DNA from: Piliocolobus tephrosceles
Taxonomy: Eukaryota; Chordata; Mammalia; Primates; Cercopithecidae
Reading direction: 5' to 3'
Assembly: GCF_002776525.5 (NCBI RefSeq)
Contig: NC_045452.1
Span: 22,494,449-22,558,448 of the forward strand
DNA: 64,000 nucleotides
A program made the position numbers and the translations under genes. This document shows, piece by piece, positions 51,380 through 61,981 of this stretch. The notes under the pieces are model-generated. The model was not told the DNA's origin and searched no databases. It saw nothing but the letters and a program-made list of their open reading frames with translations. Numbering within the stretch: the stretch's first letter is position 1; each line of letters starts with the position of its first letter.

Positions 51380-52333
51380 TAGTAATTCTGACCATCTTTG
51401 TGTTATGCATTTGAATCCATGTGATTAAATGTGTTAAATAAAAATTACAGGATGCCATTGTTTTGGACTAAGTTTCTGCTCTTGGATCCAACGGACAAGA
51501 CCAAAAATCAAAATGGACTTACCTGTGCCGAAGTTCCACATCACTAAACCCAAACTAAGTTGACTGACCCTCCCCAAAATCACAAATAATTTCCCAAACA
51601 GGCCACTTTAAATCTTCAATTGGCATGATAATGAAGTTCCCTCTGTTTTAATCCTTACAGGAAAAAAAGTAGCTTGATGTTTACTAATCAGTTATTTTTC
51701 TCTTGTTCTGTCTCTCTGTCCCTGCCTTATAAGAAACATAGCTTTGAAATCACCAGCATGCTCTTTGTTCTTCGCTTCTGCTTGCTTTGTTTTTTTGAGA
51801 CAGGGTCTTGCCCTGTGTTTCCTTAGCAATTCTCTGTCTAGAAAATCAACCGCTTCCGTTGCCCAGTTCTAGAACTGCCAAAAAGCTAATTAACTAGGAG
51901 TGGGGTGAGGGGGAGTAAACTAGAAGACTTAAAAAAAATTGCATTTATGATATAATAATACTGTATACCTGACAGTGATTCATCCAGAACAGAGCTGAGA
52001 ACCTAGGAATTAAGAGGCATTTAAGTCACCAAACAAGGTATATTGCACTTTATTCATAGGAAAATACCCTCCTCAGTATACTTGCTCTTGTTTTATAAAA
52101 ACTTCTAAAAACTTTGGCTCTTTGGCAGTCTCACCAAATTAGAAATTGCCTATTAGGAGAGAATGTTCTCAGAGGCAGGCATATGAAGGTCAGAAAAAGT
52201 GTTAATTAATAGCTAGGAATAGGACAATATGTATTTGTTTAAAAAAGAAATAAAAGATACAGAAATGCAAAAACACAGCAGTTTGGAGTGATTCTTTGAA
52301 GGCACAAATCGTCCAATAAGTTCCCAAAGGTAT
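51380..52333. other. Unassigned DNA, possible LTR remnant at 51430-51900
   Basis: ccttataagaaacatagctt (51725), pyrimidine-rich flanks and the sentence-like order suggest an old class I LTR, but I cannot name it. The rest is AT-rich and unassigned. Confidence 0.35.
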
Positions 52334-53379
52334 TGAAACTGCCTTTGGAAAATTATAACTGAGGAAATCATGGCAGTGAAAGAAATCAGACCTAACTGAC
52401 TCTGTCTTGCTTCTAACCTTTAAGCTGTCCTTGTTCATTCCTGGACATAGGCCAAGCTAGCTTTGGGAAGGAATTCAGTTCATGGTTTGACTCTGAAACA
52501 AAATTAATAATAGCCCTTTCCTGAAAAGACCCCCTTCTTGCCTGGGGAGCAGTCTGCCTTTGCAGGACTAACAGATTAGCTACAAGATTAGAAATTATAG
52601 TTTAGGCCAGGCGCAGTGGCTCAAGCCTGTAATCCCAGCACTTTGGGAGGCCGAGACGGGCGGATCATGAGGTCAGGAGATTGAGACCATCCTGGCTAAC
52701 CCGGTGAAACCCCGTCTCTACTAAAAAATACAAAAAACTAGCCGGGCGAGGTGGCGGGCGCCTGTAGTCCCAGTTACTCGGGAGGCTGAGGCAGGAGAAT
52801 GGCATGAACCCGAAAGGTGGAGCTTGCAGTGAGCTGAGATCCGGCCACTGCACTCCAGTTTGGGCAACAGAGCGAGACTCCGTCTCAAAAAAAAAAAAAA
52901 AAAAAAAGAAATTACAGTTTAGGGGTAATGTAGCCTCTGGCTCCAAGAGTCTCAGCCTCCCCAGATTACTCCTCTGGATAACATCTCTATTGTAAAACAT
53001 AAGATCAGTGCTTGAGATATTTTGCAGACCCTGCACTCCATGGATCAGCTGACACCACCCAGACCTGTAATAAGGCTCAACCAGTTCTGCCATCCCACCC
53101 AGGAACAGACGACAGCAAGAAAACCTCACTTCAACCCCTGATGATTCCACCTCCAACCTGACCAGTCAGCACTCCCCAATTCCCAAGCCCGTGCCCCCCA
53201 ACTTATCTTTAAAAACTCTGATCCTTGAAGGCTCAGGAAGACTGATTTGAGTAATAATAAAACTCTGGTCTCCTGCACAGCCAGCTCCGTGTGAAGTACT
53301 CTTTCTCCATTGCAATTCCTGTCTTGATAAATTGGCTCTGCCGAGGCAGACGGCATGGTGAACCCACTGGGCAGTTACA
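52334..53379 (+). mobile_element. Solo LTR, class I ERV, split by an AluY
   Basis: Ends tgaaactgcc and gggcagttaca are inverted copies of each other. The TSD gtat is perfect (52330-52333, 53380-53383). aataaaactctggtctcctg holds the poly(A) signal (53256). Without the Alu it is about 740 bp. A 4-bp TSD fits gammaretrovirus-like (class I) elements. Confidence 0.88.
52605..52906 (+). mobile_element. AluY, Old World monkey type, inside the LTR
   Basis: gctcaagcctg and gatccggccactg. TSD agaaattatagttta (52590) and agaaattacagttta (52907). Confidence 0.97.
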
Positions 53380-53383
53380 GTAT

Positions 53384-53477
53384 CCTCATATCATGTGCCA
53401 CCAGAGTGACACATCACAATGATGTCCAAGTGCTAAAGCAAAACCTGAATGATATGTATTACGTTTAGTTTATTTTC
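53384..53477. other. Unassigned DNA
   Basis: A short interval between the solo LTR and an Alu. Confidence 0.45.
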
Positions 53478-53787
53478 ATTTTTTATTTTTATTTTTATTT
53501 TTGGAGACAAGGTCTCACTCTGTTGCCCAGCCTGGAGTGCAATGGCATGATCATAGCTCACTGCAGCCTCCTACTCCTGAGCTCAAGTAATCCTCCTGTC
53601 TCAGCCTCCCAAGTAGCTGGAACTACAGGTGTGCACCACCACACCCAGCTAATTAAAAAAAATTTTTTTTTATAGAGACAAGGTCTCATTATGTTTCCTT
53701 TGCTGGTCTCGAACTGGGCTCAAATGATCTCCCAACCTTGGCTTCCCAAAGTGCTGGGATTACAGGCATGAGCCACTGTGCCTGGCC
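53478..53787 (-). mobile_element. AluJ-like
   Basis: (TTTTTA)n tail, antisense old Alu ending gtgcctggcc. Confidence 0.95.
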
Positions 53788-53944
53788 TATATTATGTTGA
53801 AAGTGGCCAAGGATGTTTAGCTTTTGAGAATAATTTCTGTACAAAATGGTTAAAAGAAAACAAAGCAATAAGTCAAAACATTTTAGTGCATAAAGAAGTA
53901 GCATTGCAATGATGTTAGTGACACAGGATGCTTTTGATGCCGCT

Positions 53945-54905
53945 TTAACGCCTGGAAATATCCACGGCTGGCAGCGCCTCTGTCCAGACTTCGCTGGGTT
54001 CTGGGCTCACTCCACCAGCTCGCCCTGGCAGGCTGTGCTCAGCTTGGGCTACCAGCCCAGATCCTGTGCATGTGCAAGGATTCCGTGCTCGGCCTGCAGC
54101 TGAGCCAGGCACGCTGTGGACCGTTTTCATGTTAGGCACCAGCGTTTAGATGAGGGGAAGGCGGTGGCGCTTGCAAACTCAAACACGCCAGCAACCATGG
54201 AGCCCCAAGGGGTGTTATGGCTCTTGCCTGGGATGTCCCAAGGTTTGAGTCCCCAAGAATGACACAGCTCTCTCTCATTCCTACTGCCTGCAGCACAGTG
54301 AATGGGGGGCGTGTTACAGCTCATTTGTGTCACAGCTTGTCCAGTCCTGTCGCCCGCAGTGTGGTGAATGGGGGCATGTGGTGCACAGTGGCTTTTTCTC
54401 CCCCTTTGCTCAGCGAGCAGGAGGGAGACCTACAGTGTTACAGCTCTTTACGCACCTATCATTTGGTGGGTTCCAGGTTCTTGTCCTGCAACCAAGAAGA
54501 ATGAGGTTAGGCAGACACTGGAGAGTGAGCAAGGCAGGGAAGAATGTTATTGAGTGACAGAAAAGCTCTCGATAATGAGAGGGGACCCGAAGTGGGTAGC
54601 CCTGTGTGAAAGGGGAGCCTGAAAGAGGGTAGCCCAATGTGTGGCTGAGTCCAGGGTTCATATGGGCTTAGAATGGGGCAGTGCATGCTGATTGGTCTAT
54701 GGGCAGGCCTGGAAAAAGCACCATTTCATTGGATAAAAGGCATCAAGGAAGTTCTCACTCCGGTTGTGGACTCTACCCAGAACCGGCAGCTCAGTTTTCA
54801 GGCTTTAGGCTGTCTTTGGCTTAAAGGTTGGGTATCAAGAGGCCCAGGGACCTGCCCCTATCTGCCCAGGAATTTTTCTGTCTCCTGCCACTATGATTAG
54901 GAAAA
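53945..54905 (-). mobile_element. Class I ERV LTR and leader, antisense relative of the 48.7-kb unit
   Basis: Its complement aligns with 48700-49700: ctgcaaccaagaagaatgag pairs with cctcattcttcttggacatg, and ccccaaggggtgttatggct is the complement of the segment at 49482-49501. The poly(A) hexamer has decayed to aataac. Truncated at the left (53945). Confidence 0.75.
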
Positions 54906-55014
54906 CCATCTGTTTAGGTAGTGCCACGTATTCCTAAGAATGGCTAGAAGTGCTGAGTACAGAGTAGGAGCTCCGTCCTACTGAGCCTGCTTGCAGGCAG
55001 CGGAACAATGGAGA

Positions 55015-55327
55015 AGCCGGGCACGGTGGCTCACACCTGTAATCCTAGCACTTTGGGAGGCCAAGGCGGGTGGATCACCTGAGGTCAGGAGTTCGAGACC
55101 AGCCTGGCCGACATGGCAAAACCCCGTCTCTACTAAAAATACAAAAATTAGCTGGCCACGATGGCGCATTCCTGTAATCCCAACTACTTGGGAGGCTGAA
55201 GCAGGAGAGTAACTTGAACCCAGGCGGCAGAGATTGCAGTGAGCCAAGATCACGTCACTGTACCCCAGCCTGGGCAACAAAGCGAGACTCTGTCTCAGGA
55301 AAAAAAAGAAAAAAAATAAAGGAAAAA
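55015..55327 (+). mobile_element. AluS-like
   Basis: It starts agccgggcacggtggctcac with an A/G tail. Flanks aacaatggagaa and aacaacggagga. Confidence 0.96.
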
Positions 55328-55334
55328 GAAACAA

Positions 55335-55412
55335 CGGAGGAACTCTATGAAAACCCATAGCTAATGCTCAAAAGCAAAATACAGGATGCTTTCCCCTAAG
55401 ATCAGGAACAAA
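55335..55412 (+). mobile_element. L1 ORF2 scrap
   Basis: gaaaacccatagctaatgct and ttcccctaagatcaggaac match a short L1 ORF2 segment. Confidence 0.65.
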
Positions 55413-55453
55413 ACAAGAAATTATATACATATCATGCAACGGAATACATAAAC

Positions 55454-56612
55454 TGTCTTAGCTGGGTGACACTAATGCAAACCAAAAACAGAATTCTAAG
55501 ACCCCCAATCAACTGAATGGACCCCTTCTCTCAGCCGAGGGGATTCCAAAGAAAACCTGAAAAACCAGTTCAGGCCACGATAGGAAGAGAGTGTTGAACA
55601 TGCCTCATTATACTCTCCTCCTGTTGGAATCCGGTCACAGCTGCCCAGCATTCACATTAAAACAGGGACCTTGAGGCTGACAAAACATACTCTTTGTAGC
55701 AATAAGATACCAAATTCCAACCTGATTCTAGTATAGCATCAGATGACATCCAGCAGGCCCTAAAATATTAAAGTATTTTACTCTAAATTATATGTCTTTG
55801 ACGTATTTCTAAATGGCCCTGCAAAGCGGTCTCTTATGGGGGAAATGTACATTCTGTAGAGAATTCTGACCCCTCTCCAGGTCTTTTTCTAATCCTGAAG
55901 AGATTAGCTGAGAGTCTAGCACCTTTTAGAGAACTAAACAGGAAACATTTGCCATCTATTGCCTCTAAGGGCAACCACCTGTGAGACTTCAGCTATCTAG
56001 TAAGAACCTTAGTCTCCACAACCCACCCCTTATCTTAACCCAGACACTCCTTTCTATTGATTACAGATTGTTTTTTGTTTTGTTTTGTTTTGAGACAGAG
56101 TGTCACTGTCGCCCAGGCTGAAGTGCAGTGGCAGGATCTCAGATCATTGCAACCTCTGCCTCCCAGGTTCAAGCAATTCTCCTGCCTCGGCCTCCCAAGT
56201 AGCAGGGATTACAGGCGTGCACTACAATCCCCGTCTAATTTTTTTTTTCTTTTTTTTTTTTTAGTAGAGACAGGGTTTCACCATGTTGGCCGGCTAGTCT
56301 CAAACTCCTGACCTCAGGTGATCCACCCTCTTCGGCCCCCAGAGTGCTGGGATTACAGGTGTGAGCCACTGTGCCTGGCCTATTCCAAGTCTTAAGATAA
56401 TAACCTAACTCTTTCAACAAATTGCCAGTCAGAAACTCTTTGAATCCAGCTAGGACCTGTAAGCTCCCCTGCCCAACCTTTCCAGGCTGAACCAATGTAT
56501 AGCTGACATGTATTGATTGATGTCTTATGTTTCCCTAAAACATATAAAATCAAGCTGTAACCCAACCGCCTTGGGCACATGTTCTTAGGACCTCTTAAGA
56601 CTGTGCCTTGGA
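55454..56612 (+). mobile_element. Probable class I ERV LTR, split by an Alu
   Basis: It opens near tgtcttagctgggtgaca, has acatataaaatcaa as a TATA box (56540) followed by a C-rich downstream part, and is cut by an Alu at 56613. No coding frame. Family uncertain. Confidence 0.55.
56068..56380 (-). mobile_element. AluS-like inserted in the LTR
   Basis: TTTTG-rich tail and antisense Alu to gtgcctggcc, with an expanded mid T-run near 56239-56262. Confidence 0.95.
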
Positions 56613-56843
56613 AGCTGGGTGCGGTGGCTCGCGCATGTAATCCTGGCTAACATGGCAAAACTCTGTCTCTGCAAAAAATACAAAAAATTAGCCAGGCATG
56701 GTGGCGGGTGCCTGTGATCCTGGTTACTCGGGAGGCTGAGGCAGAAAAATTGCTTGAACCTAGGAGGCAGAGTTTGCAGTGAGCCTAGATTGTGCCACTG
56801 CACTCCAGCCTGGGCAACAGAGTGAGACTCTCTAAAAAAAAAA
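56613..56843 (+). mobile_element. Alu with left-arm deletion
   Basis: gctgggtgcggtggctcgc is joined at gcatgtaatcc to tggctaacatgg, losing about 75 bases. Confidence 0.93.
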
Positions 56844-56874
56844 ATTCTCCCTAGTTTCTGTTCTTTATAGCTCT

Positions 56875-57040
56875 TAGGTATGTCTAAAATCACTTTACTG
56901 GTTTATATGCTTCTTGTCTGTCTCTTTCTATTCTAATGCAAATCCCATAAAACAAGAATCTTATCTGTCTCATTTACATTATATCCCTATTGCTTAGTAA
57001 AGTGGCTGGCACATGGCAGGTCTTCAAAAATTATTCATTG
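56875..57040 (+). mobile_element. LINE L2 3' end
   Basis: aagaatcttatctgtctcat, atccctattgcttagtaaag and ggctggcacatggcaggtct follow the sense L2 terminus. Confidence 0.82.
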
Positions 57041-57050
57041 ACATCTTTTT

Positions 57051-57350
57051 AATTTTTTTTTTTTTTTTGAGGCAGAGTCTCGCTCTGTCGCCCAGGCTGG
57101 AGTGCAGTGGCCGGATCTCAGCTCACTGCAAACTCCGCCTCCCGGGTTCACGCCATTCTCCTGCCTCAGCCTCCCGAGTAGCTGGGACTACAGGCGCTCG
57201 CCACCTCGTCCGGCTAGTTTTTTGTATTTTTTAGTAGAGATGGGGTTTCACTGTGTTAGCCAGGATGGTTTCGATCTCCTGACCTCGTGATCCGCCCGTC
57301 TCGGCCTCCCAAAGTGCTGGGATTACAGGCTTGAGCCACTGCGCCCGGCC
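57051..57350 (-). mobile_element. AluY, Old World monkey type
   Basis: gtggccggatctcag, ccacctcgtccggctag and caggcttgagccactg. Flanked by tttaattttt on both sides. Confidence 0.97.
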
Positions 57351-57360
57351 TTTAATTTTT

Positions 57361-57570
57361 GTTTTTAAGGAACAGGGTCTCTCTCTGTCACCCAGGCCAG
57401 ACTGCCGTGGCATGATCATAGCTCACTGCAGCCTCAAACTCCTGGGTTCAAGTGATCGTCCCACCTCAGCCTCCAGAGTAGCTCGGACTGCTGGAATATG
57501 CCATCATGCCTGGCTATTTTTCTTTTTCATTTTTTGTAGAGATGGAGTCTTGCCATGTTACCCAGGCTAG
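57361..57570 (-). mobile_element. AluJ-like, 5' truncated
   Basis: Old antisense Alu ending at ttacccaggctag. Confidence 0.92.
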
Positions 57571-57583
57571 CATGGCTAGCATT

Positions 57584-57876
57584 TTTTTTTTTTTTCCTTT
57601 TTTATGAGACAGAGTCTCACTGTCTCCCAGGCTGGAGTGCAGTAGTGTGATCTTGGCTCACTGCAACCTCCACCTCCCAGGTTCAAGCGATTCTCGTGCC
57701 TCAGCCTCCCAAGTAGCTGGGATTATAGGTGCATGCCACCATGTCCGTCTATTTTTGTATTTTTAGTAGAGATGGGGTTTCGTCATGTTGGCCAGGCTGG
57801 TCTTAAACTCCTAGCCTCATGTGATCCACCCAATTTGGCCTCCCAAAGTGCTGGGATTACAGACGTGAGCCACTGA
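57584..57876 (-). mobile_element. AluS-like
   Basis: TSD ggctagcRtt at 57574 and 57877; it entered the end of the preceding AluJ. Confidence 0.95.
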
Positions 57877-57887
57877 GGCTAGCGTTC

Positions 57888-58104
57888 TTGTTTTATTACA
57901 CAGTACATTTTCTGCTCACAAGCCCCTGAGATCATGCATGTATTTCTCAGCTTCCTTCTGCCTAGACATGCCCATACTTTATTCAATTCAGACTAAAGTA
58001 GGAGTGCATCAACCATATGGTATTTAATATGGTGAAATTTCTAAGGCACTAAATCTTAGGGAAGCCATGTCTGACTTAACACTATAGCCCATCCCCCTCA
58101 ATAT
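57888..58104. other. Unassigned DNA
   Basis: No recognised gene or repeat. Confidence 0.45.
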
Positions 58105-58250
58105 AAACTCAATAAACAAATATGTACAGAATATTCCTAGTAATGCCTGGGACTTAGCCATGGTAACGAGGGTTCAGAGCTCTGAATCTGCTAGATTGAG
58201 AGGGTAGGTAAGTAAACAAATGAATACAATTTAATGCTGAAGGCGCTTGA
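58105..58250 (-). mobile_element. Probable L2 3' end
   Basis: ctcaataaacaaatatgtac, then agtaatgcctgggacttagc, then gtaagtaaacaaatgaatac fits antisense L2. Confidence 0.55.
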
Positions 58251-58304
58251 CAGAGCTCCACCCAGAGTATCATGTTCCAAAAACTAACAAAGACATACAT
58301 ACCT

Positions 58305-58518
58305 CCCAGCCTAGTCAATATAGTGTAAGACCCTGCCTGCAAAAAAAAAAAAAAAAAATTAGCTGGGCAGGGTGGCACTTGCCCGTGGTACGAGCTCCTC
58401 GGGAGGCTGAGGTGAGTGGATCGCTCAGGTGGTTGAGGCTGCAGTGAGCTTTAATCACGCCACTGCCCTCCAGCCTGGGTGACTCTGTCTCAAAAAAATA
58501 AAATAAAATAAAATAAAA
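58305..58518 (+). mobile_element. AluJ-like, 5' truncated
   Basis: From cccagcctagtcaatatagt through a mid A-run to an (AAAAT)n tail. Confidence 0.9.
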
Positions 58519-58660
58519 AGCATTCCAGATACCTTTGTCTTAGGGACATCCTTACCCAAACTTGAAATTCAAATGATGGGCCTACTCATTTTAATGTGGG
58601 TGTTACTGCATAAATCATACCTCAAGGAAAGATTCAGGAACTCAGCCTTGAAAGATATTC

Positions 58661-58958
58661 TTTTTTTTTTTTTTTTGAGATGGTGTCTTGCTCTGTCGCC
58701 CAGGCTGGAGTGCAGTGGCACGATTTCAACTCACTGCAACCTCTGTCTCCTGAGTTCAAGCGATTCTCCTGCCTCAGCCTTCTGAGTAGCTTGGACTACA
58801 GGCTCCCGCCACCACACCCGGCCAATTTTTGTATTTTTAGTAGAGATGGCGTTTTACCATGTTGGCCAGATTGCTCTTAAACTCCTGACCTCCAGTGATC
58901 CGCCCACCTTGGCCTCCCAAAGTGCTGGGATTACAGGTGTGAGCCACCGTGCTCGGTG
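58661..58958 (-). mobile_element. AluS-like
   Basis: TSD gaaagatattct (58650) and gaaagagattct (58959). Confidence 0.96.
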
Positions 58959-58970
58959 GAAAGAGATTCT

Positions 58971-59204
58971 TAGTAAAGGTCAACCAAGTACTAAAAAAGA
59001 ATCCAATTTATTTTTTTCATTCACTGAATGCTGAATCTACCTTTGATCTTTGGAGAAAAGAGAAATAGTACTGGTAAACTTCTGAACTTATTTGTTAAGT
59101 TGCTTGTTGAGCTAAATAATCACAACCATCAAGTGGCTATATTTTTAACCTGCAGTCCTTTGGCATGTGATACGTATTAAGAGTAACAGGCTTACCTCTT
59201 CTGG
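58971..59204. other. Unassigned DNA
   Basis: AT-rich, no recognised feature. Confidence 0.45.
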
Positions 59205-59435
59205 GAAGACAGAATGCTGTTGTGGAAAGAAGGATGGCATTTGAAGTTAGAAGACCTGTTTGGTCCTGCTCTGTCACTTACCGGCTGTGTGACTATGAAT
59301 GAGTCATTTAACAAATTGGAACCTGTCTCCGCACCTATAAAATGGAGATATCATCTGCCCACTGCATCTCAGAGGTCTGGAGCACCAAATAAGAGGGTGG
59401 ATGCCAGATTGTTTTATAAACTACAAAGAAATATA
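59205..59435 (+). mobile_element. MIR SINE
   Basis: Sense MIR: tgctctgtcacttaccggct, gtgtgactatgaatgagtca, ctataaaatggagatatcat, then a diverged 3' part. Confidence 0.9.
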
Positions 59436-59613
59436 CAAAGATTAATAATCAGTGTTTACATCTGTATGCTACATCTTTAGCAAGTGACTGGCACAAATGT
59501 ACTCATAAGTGTTTGTAAAATAAATTAATATCTCAAATGCTCCTGGAGTATAGACCAATGAGAGCTCTAGTCAGCTATAACCAGGAAGCCTCTATAATTA
59601 CAACATTTATTTC
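59436..59613. other. Unassigned DNA with MIR/L2-like end
   Basis: gtgactggcacaaatgtact near 59481 recalls the shared MIR/L2 terminus; otherwise unassigned. Confidence 0.4.
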
Positions 59614-59624
59614 AGATGATATGG

Positions 59625-59931
59625 GCCACGTGCGGTGGCTCATGCCTGTAATCCCAGCACTTTGGGAGGCCAAGGCGGGTGGATCACTTGAGGTCAAGTG
59701 TTCGAGACCAGTCTGACCAATATGGGGAAACCCCCCTGTCTCTACTAAAAAAAAGTACAAAATTAGCTGGGCGTGGTGGCGCATGCCTGTAATCCCAGCT
59801 ACTTGGGAGGCTGAGGCAGGAGAATTGCTTGAACCTGCGAGGCAGAGGATGCAATAATCTGAGATCGTGCCATTGCACTCCAGCCTGGGCAACAAGAGCA
59901 AAACTCTGTCTCAAAAATAATAATAATAATA
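59625..59931 (+). mobile_element. AluS-like
   Basis: It starts gccacgtgcggtggctcatg, tail (AAT)n. TSD agatgatRtgg on both sides. Confidence 0.96.
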
Positions 59932-59942
59932 AAGATGATGTG

Positions 59943-60134
59943 GAAAGATTTTCTTACCTGTTTACATTAACAGCACTCGTTTAGTGAGGATTTCAGTTTT
60001 AAATTCACGGGTTGTCAAAATGCTTTTTACCTCCTGCTCTGACTTTTAATCATTTTTCTGCCTGTTGGCACTTCCACCAATGGTGAACAGGGACAAGGGA
60101 CTTAACAAACTGTGTGTCATTCTATTTTGCATGT
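59943..60134. other. Unassigned DNA
   Basis: No recognised feature. Confidence 0.45.
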
Positions 60135-60439
60135 TTTTTTTTTTTTTTTTTTTTTTTGAGGCAGGGTCTCACTTTGCTGCCCAGGCTGGATTGCAGAGGT
60201 GCGCTCTCAGCTCACTGCAGCCTTGGCCTCTGGGGCTTGAGCAATCCTCCTGCCTCAGCCCCCCAACTAGCTGAGACCACAGGCACACAGCACCACGCTC
60301 GGCTAATTTTTGTATTTTTTGTAGAGGCAGGGTCTTGCCATGTTGCCTAGGCTTGTCTTGAACTCCTGAGCTTAAGTGATCTCTCTGCCTTGGTCTCCCA
60401 AATTGCTGGGATCACAGGCGTGAGCCACTGTGCCCAGCC
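60135..60439 (-). mobile_element. AluJ-like
   Basis: A 23-T tail, old antisense Alu ending gtgcccagcc. Confidence 0.95.
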
Positions 60440-60781
60440 GCCTAATGTTGCAAGTTTCTATTAACTCCAATAAAGGCCATAAAGAGGTGGATGCTACTGG
60501 TCAAAAACTGTAACTTTTGTGTCTTACACTTCGATACCTGTTGATATGGAGAGGTACTGGCTTCATTCTCTGGCCAAAAAAGATGATAAATGATAGATGA
60601 CAAATTAAAAGTTTGGGCATATGCTTGGGGAAAGAAAAAAGTAAAAGAATATAATTTCAGCAAAGTACCACCAACTCCACTCTTCACTTTAATACATATA
60701 AAAAGGTGCTTCAGCGTAGTATTCCACTAAGTTCAAGTCATAGCTCCTATTCAGATTGTTTATCAGATCTAAAAATGCTTC
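60440..60781. other. Unassigned DNA
   Basis: About 340 AT-rich bases with no gene or recognised repeat. Confidence 0.5.
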
Positions 60782-61076
60782 TTTTTTTTTTTTTTTTGAG
60801 ACGGAGTCTTGTTCTGTTGCCCAGGCTAGAGTGCAGTGGTGTGATCTTGGCTCACTGCAACCTCCACCTGCCAGGTTCAAGCGATTCTCCTGCCTCAGCC
60901 TCCTGAGTAGCTGGGATTACAGGCACACACCCCCACGCCTGGCTAATTTTTGTATTTTTAGTAGAGATAGAGTTTCACTATGTTGGCAGGCTGGTCTTGA
61001 ACTCCTGACCTCGTGATCTGCCTGCCTCGGCCTCCCAAAGTGCTGGGATTACACGCGTGAGCCACAGCACCTGGCC
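60782..61076 (-). mobile_element. AluS-like
   Basis: Antisense Alu ending agcacctggcc. ctaaaaat flanks both sides (60768, 61076). Confidence 0.96.
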
Positions 61077-61398
61077 TAAAAATTTTTTCTGGTTTGATTG
61101 GGAACAAATTTCACTAGACATCTCTGACAGCAGTGATTTATAATGATTTATAACAAGAAGCTGACTGCAATGCCCTCTGGTGGTTTAAAGCTTTCTTCAT
61201 CTCTGTAACTGCAAAGTTAAAAAAAAAAAAATGCAGCCATTTTCTATCAAATGGGAGTTTGTTTATAAATTAAAACATCAACAAAGATAAGCCATAAAAC
61301 TTCCTTTTGATTTCCATGACTATCATAATAATCATAAAGCATTTGTACAGATGCACTTTGCAGAACATAACTCCATGGTTCAAGGAATTAATAAAAAA
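61077..61398. other. Unassigned DNA with CTCF-like core
   Basis: About 320 bases of repeat-free DNA containing the motif listed at 61171. Confidence 0.5.
61171..61183 (-). promoter_or_regulatory. CTCF-like core motif
   Basis: The complement reads ccaccagagggca, matching the CTCF core CCACYAGRKGGCR at every position. It lies outside repeats. Binding is inferred from motif only. Confidence 0.45.
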
Positions 61399-61545
61399 AT
61401 TTAGCCTGTAATCCCAGCCTCTTAGGAGACTGAGGCAAGGAGGGTCACTTGAGCCCAGGAGTTTGAGGCTGCAGTGAGCTATGACCACGCCACTGTACTC
61501 AGTCCGGGGAAATAAAGCAAGACTCAGTCTCTTAAAAAACAAAGA
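61399..61545 (+). mobile_element. Alu monomer (FRAM-like)
   Basis: agcctgtaatcccagcctct to cagtctcttaaaaaaca; a single arm with old divergence. Confidence 0.85.
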
Positions 61546-61670
61546 GATTTAGAGAAAGTCCCTGCCCTATGACCTTGCCATCTAACAAAGATACATAAAC
61601 TAGGAGGCCATGCAGACATGAAACCAAATCCCAAAGGACAGAACTGCTTTTTTTAATTTAATAACATAGA
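61546..61670. other. Unassigned DNA, possible L2 scrap
   Basis: aaagtccctgccctatgacc (61556) recalls antisense L2; the rest is unassigned. Confidence 0.35.
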
Positions 61671-61981
61671 GGCCGTGCCCGGTGGCTCACGCCTGTAATC
61701 CCAGCACTTTGGGAGGCCGAGACGGGCGGATCACGAGGTCAGGAGATCGAGACCATCCTGGCTAACACGGTGAAACCCCGTCTCTACTAAAAAATAAAAA
61801 AAAAAACTAGCCGGGCAAGGTGGCGGCGCCTGTAGTCCCAGCTACCCGGGAGGCTGAGGCAGGAGAATGGCGTGAACCCGGGAGGTGGAGTTTGCAGTGA
61901 GCTGAGATCCGGCCACTGCACTCCAGCCTGGGCGACAGAGCGAGACTCCATCTCAATAGAAAAAAAAAAAAAAAAAAAAAA
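61671..61981 (+). mobile_element. AluY, Old World monkey type
   Basis: gccgagacgggcggatcacg and gatccggccactg, with a 22-A tail. Confidence 0.97.

Noticed and set aside
51787..51815. A tiny antisense Alu-like start (gagacagggtcttgccctg)
   Set aside because: No Alu body follows, and the surrounding sequence is a possible LTR; most likely chance.
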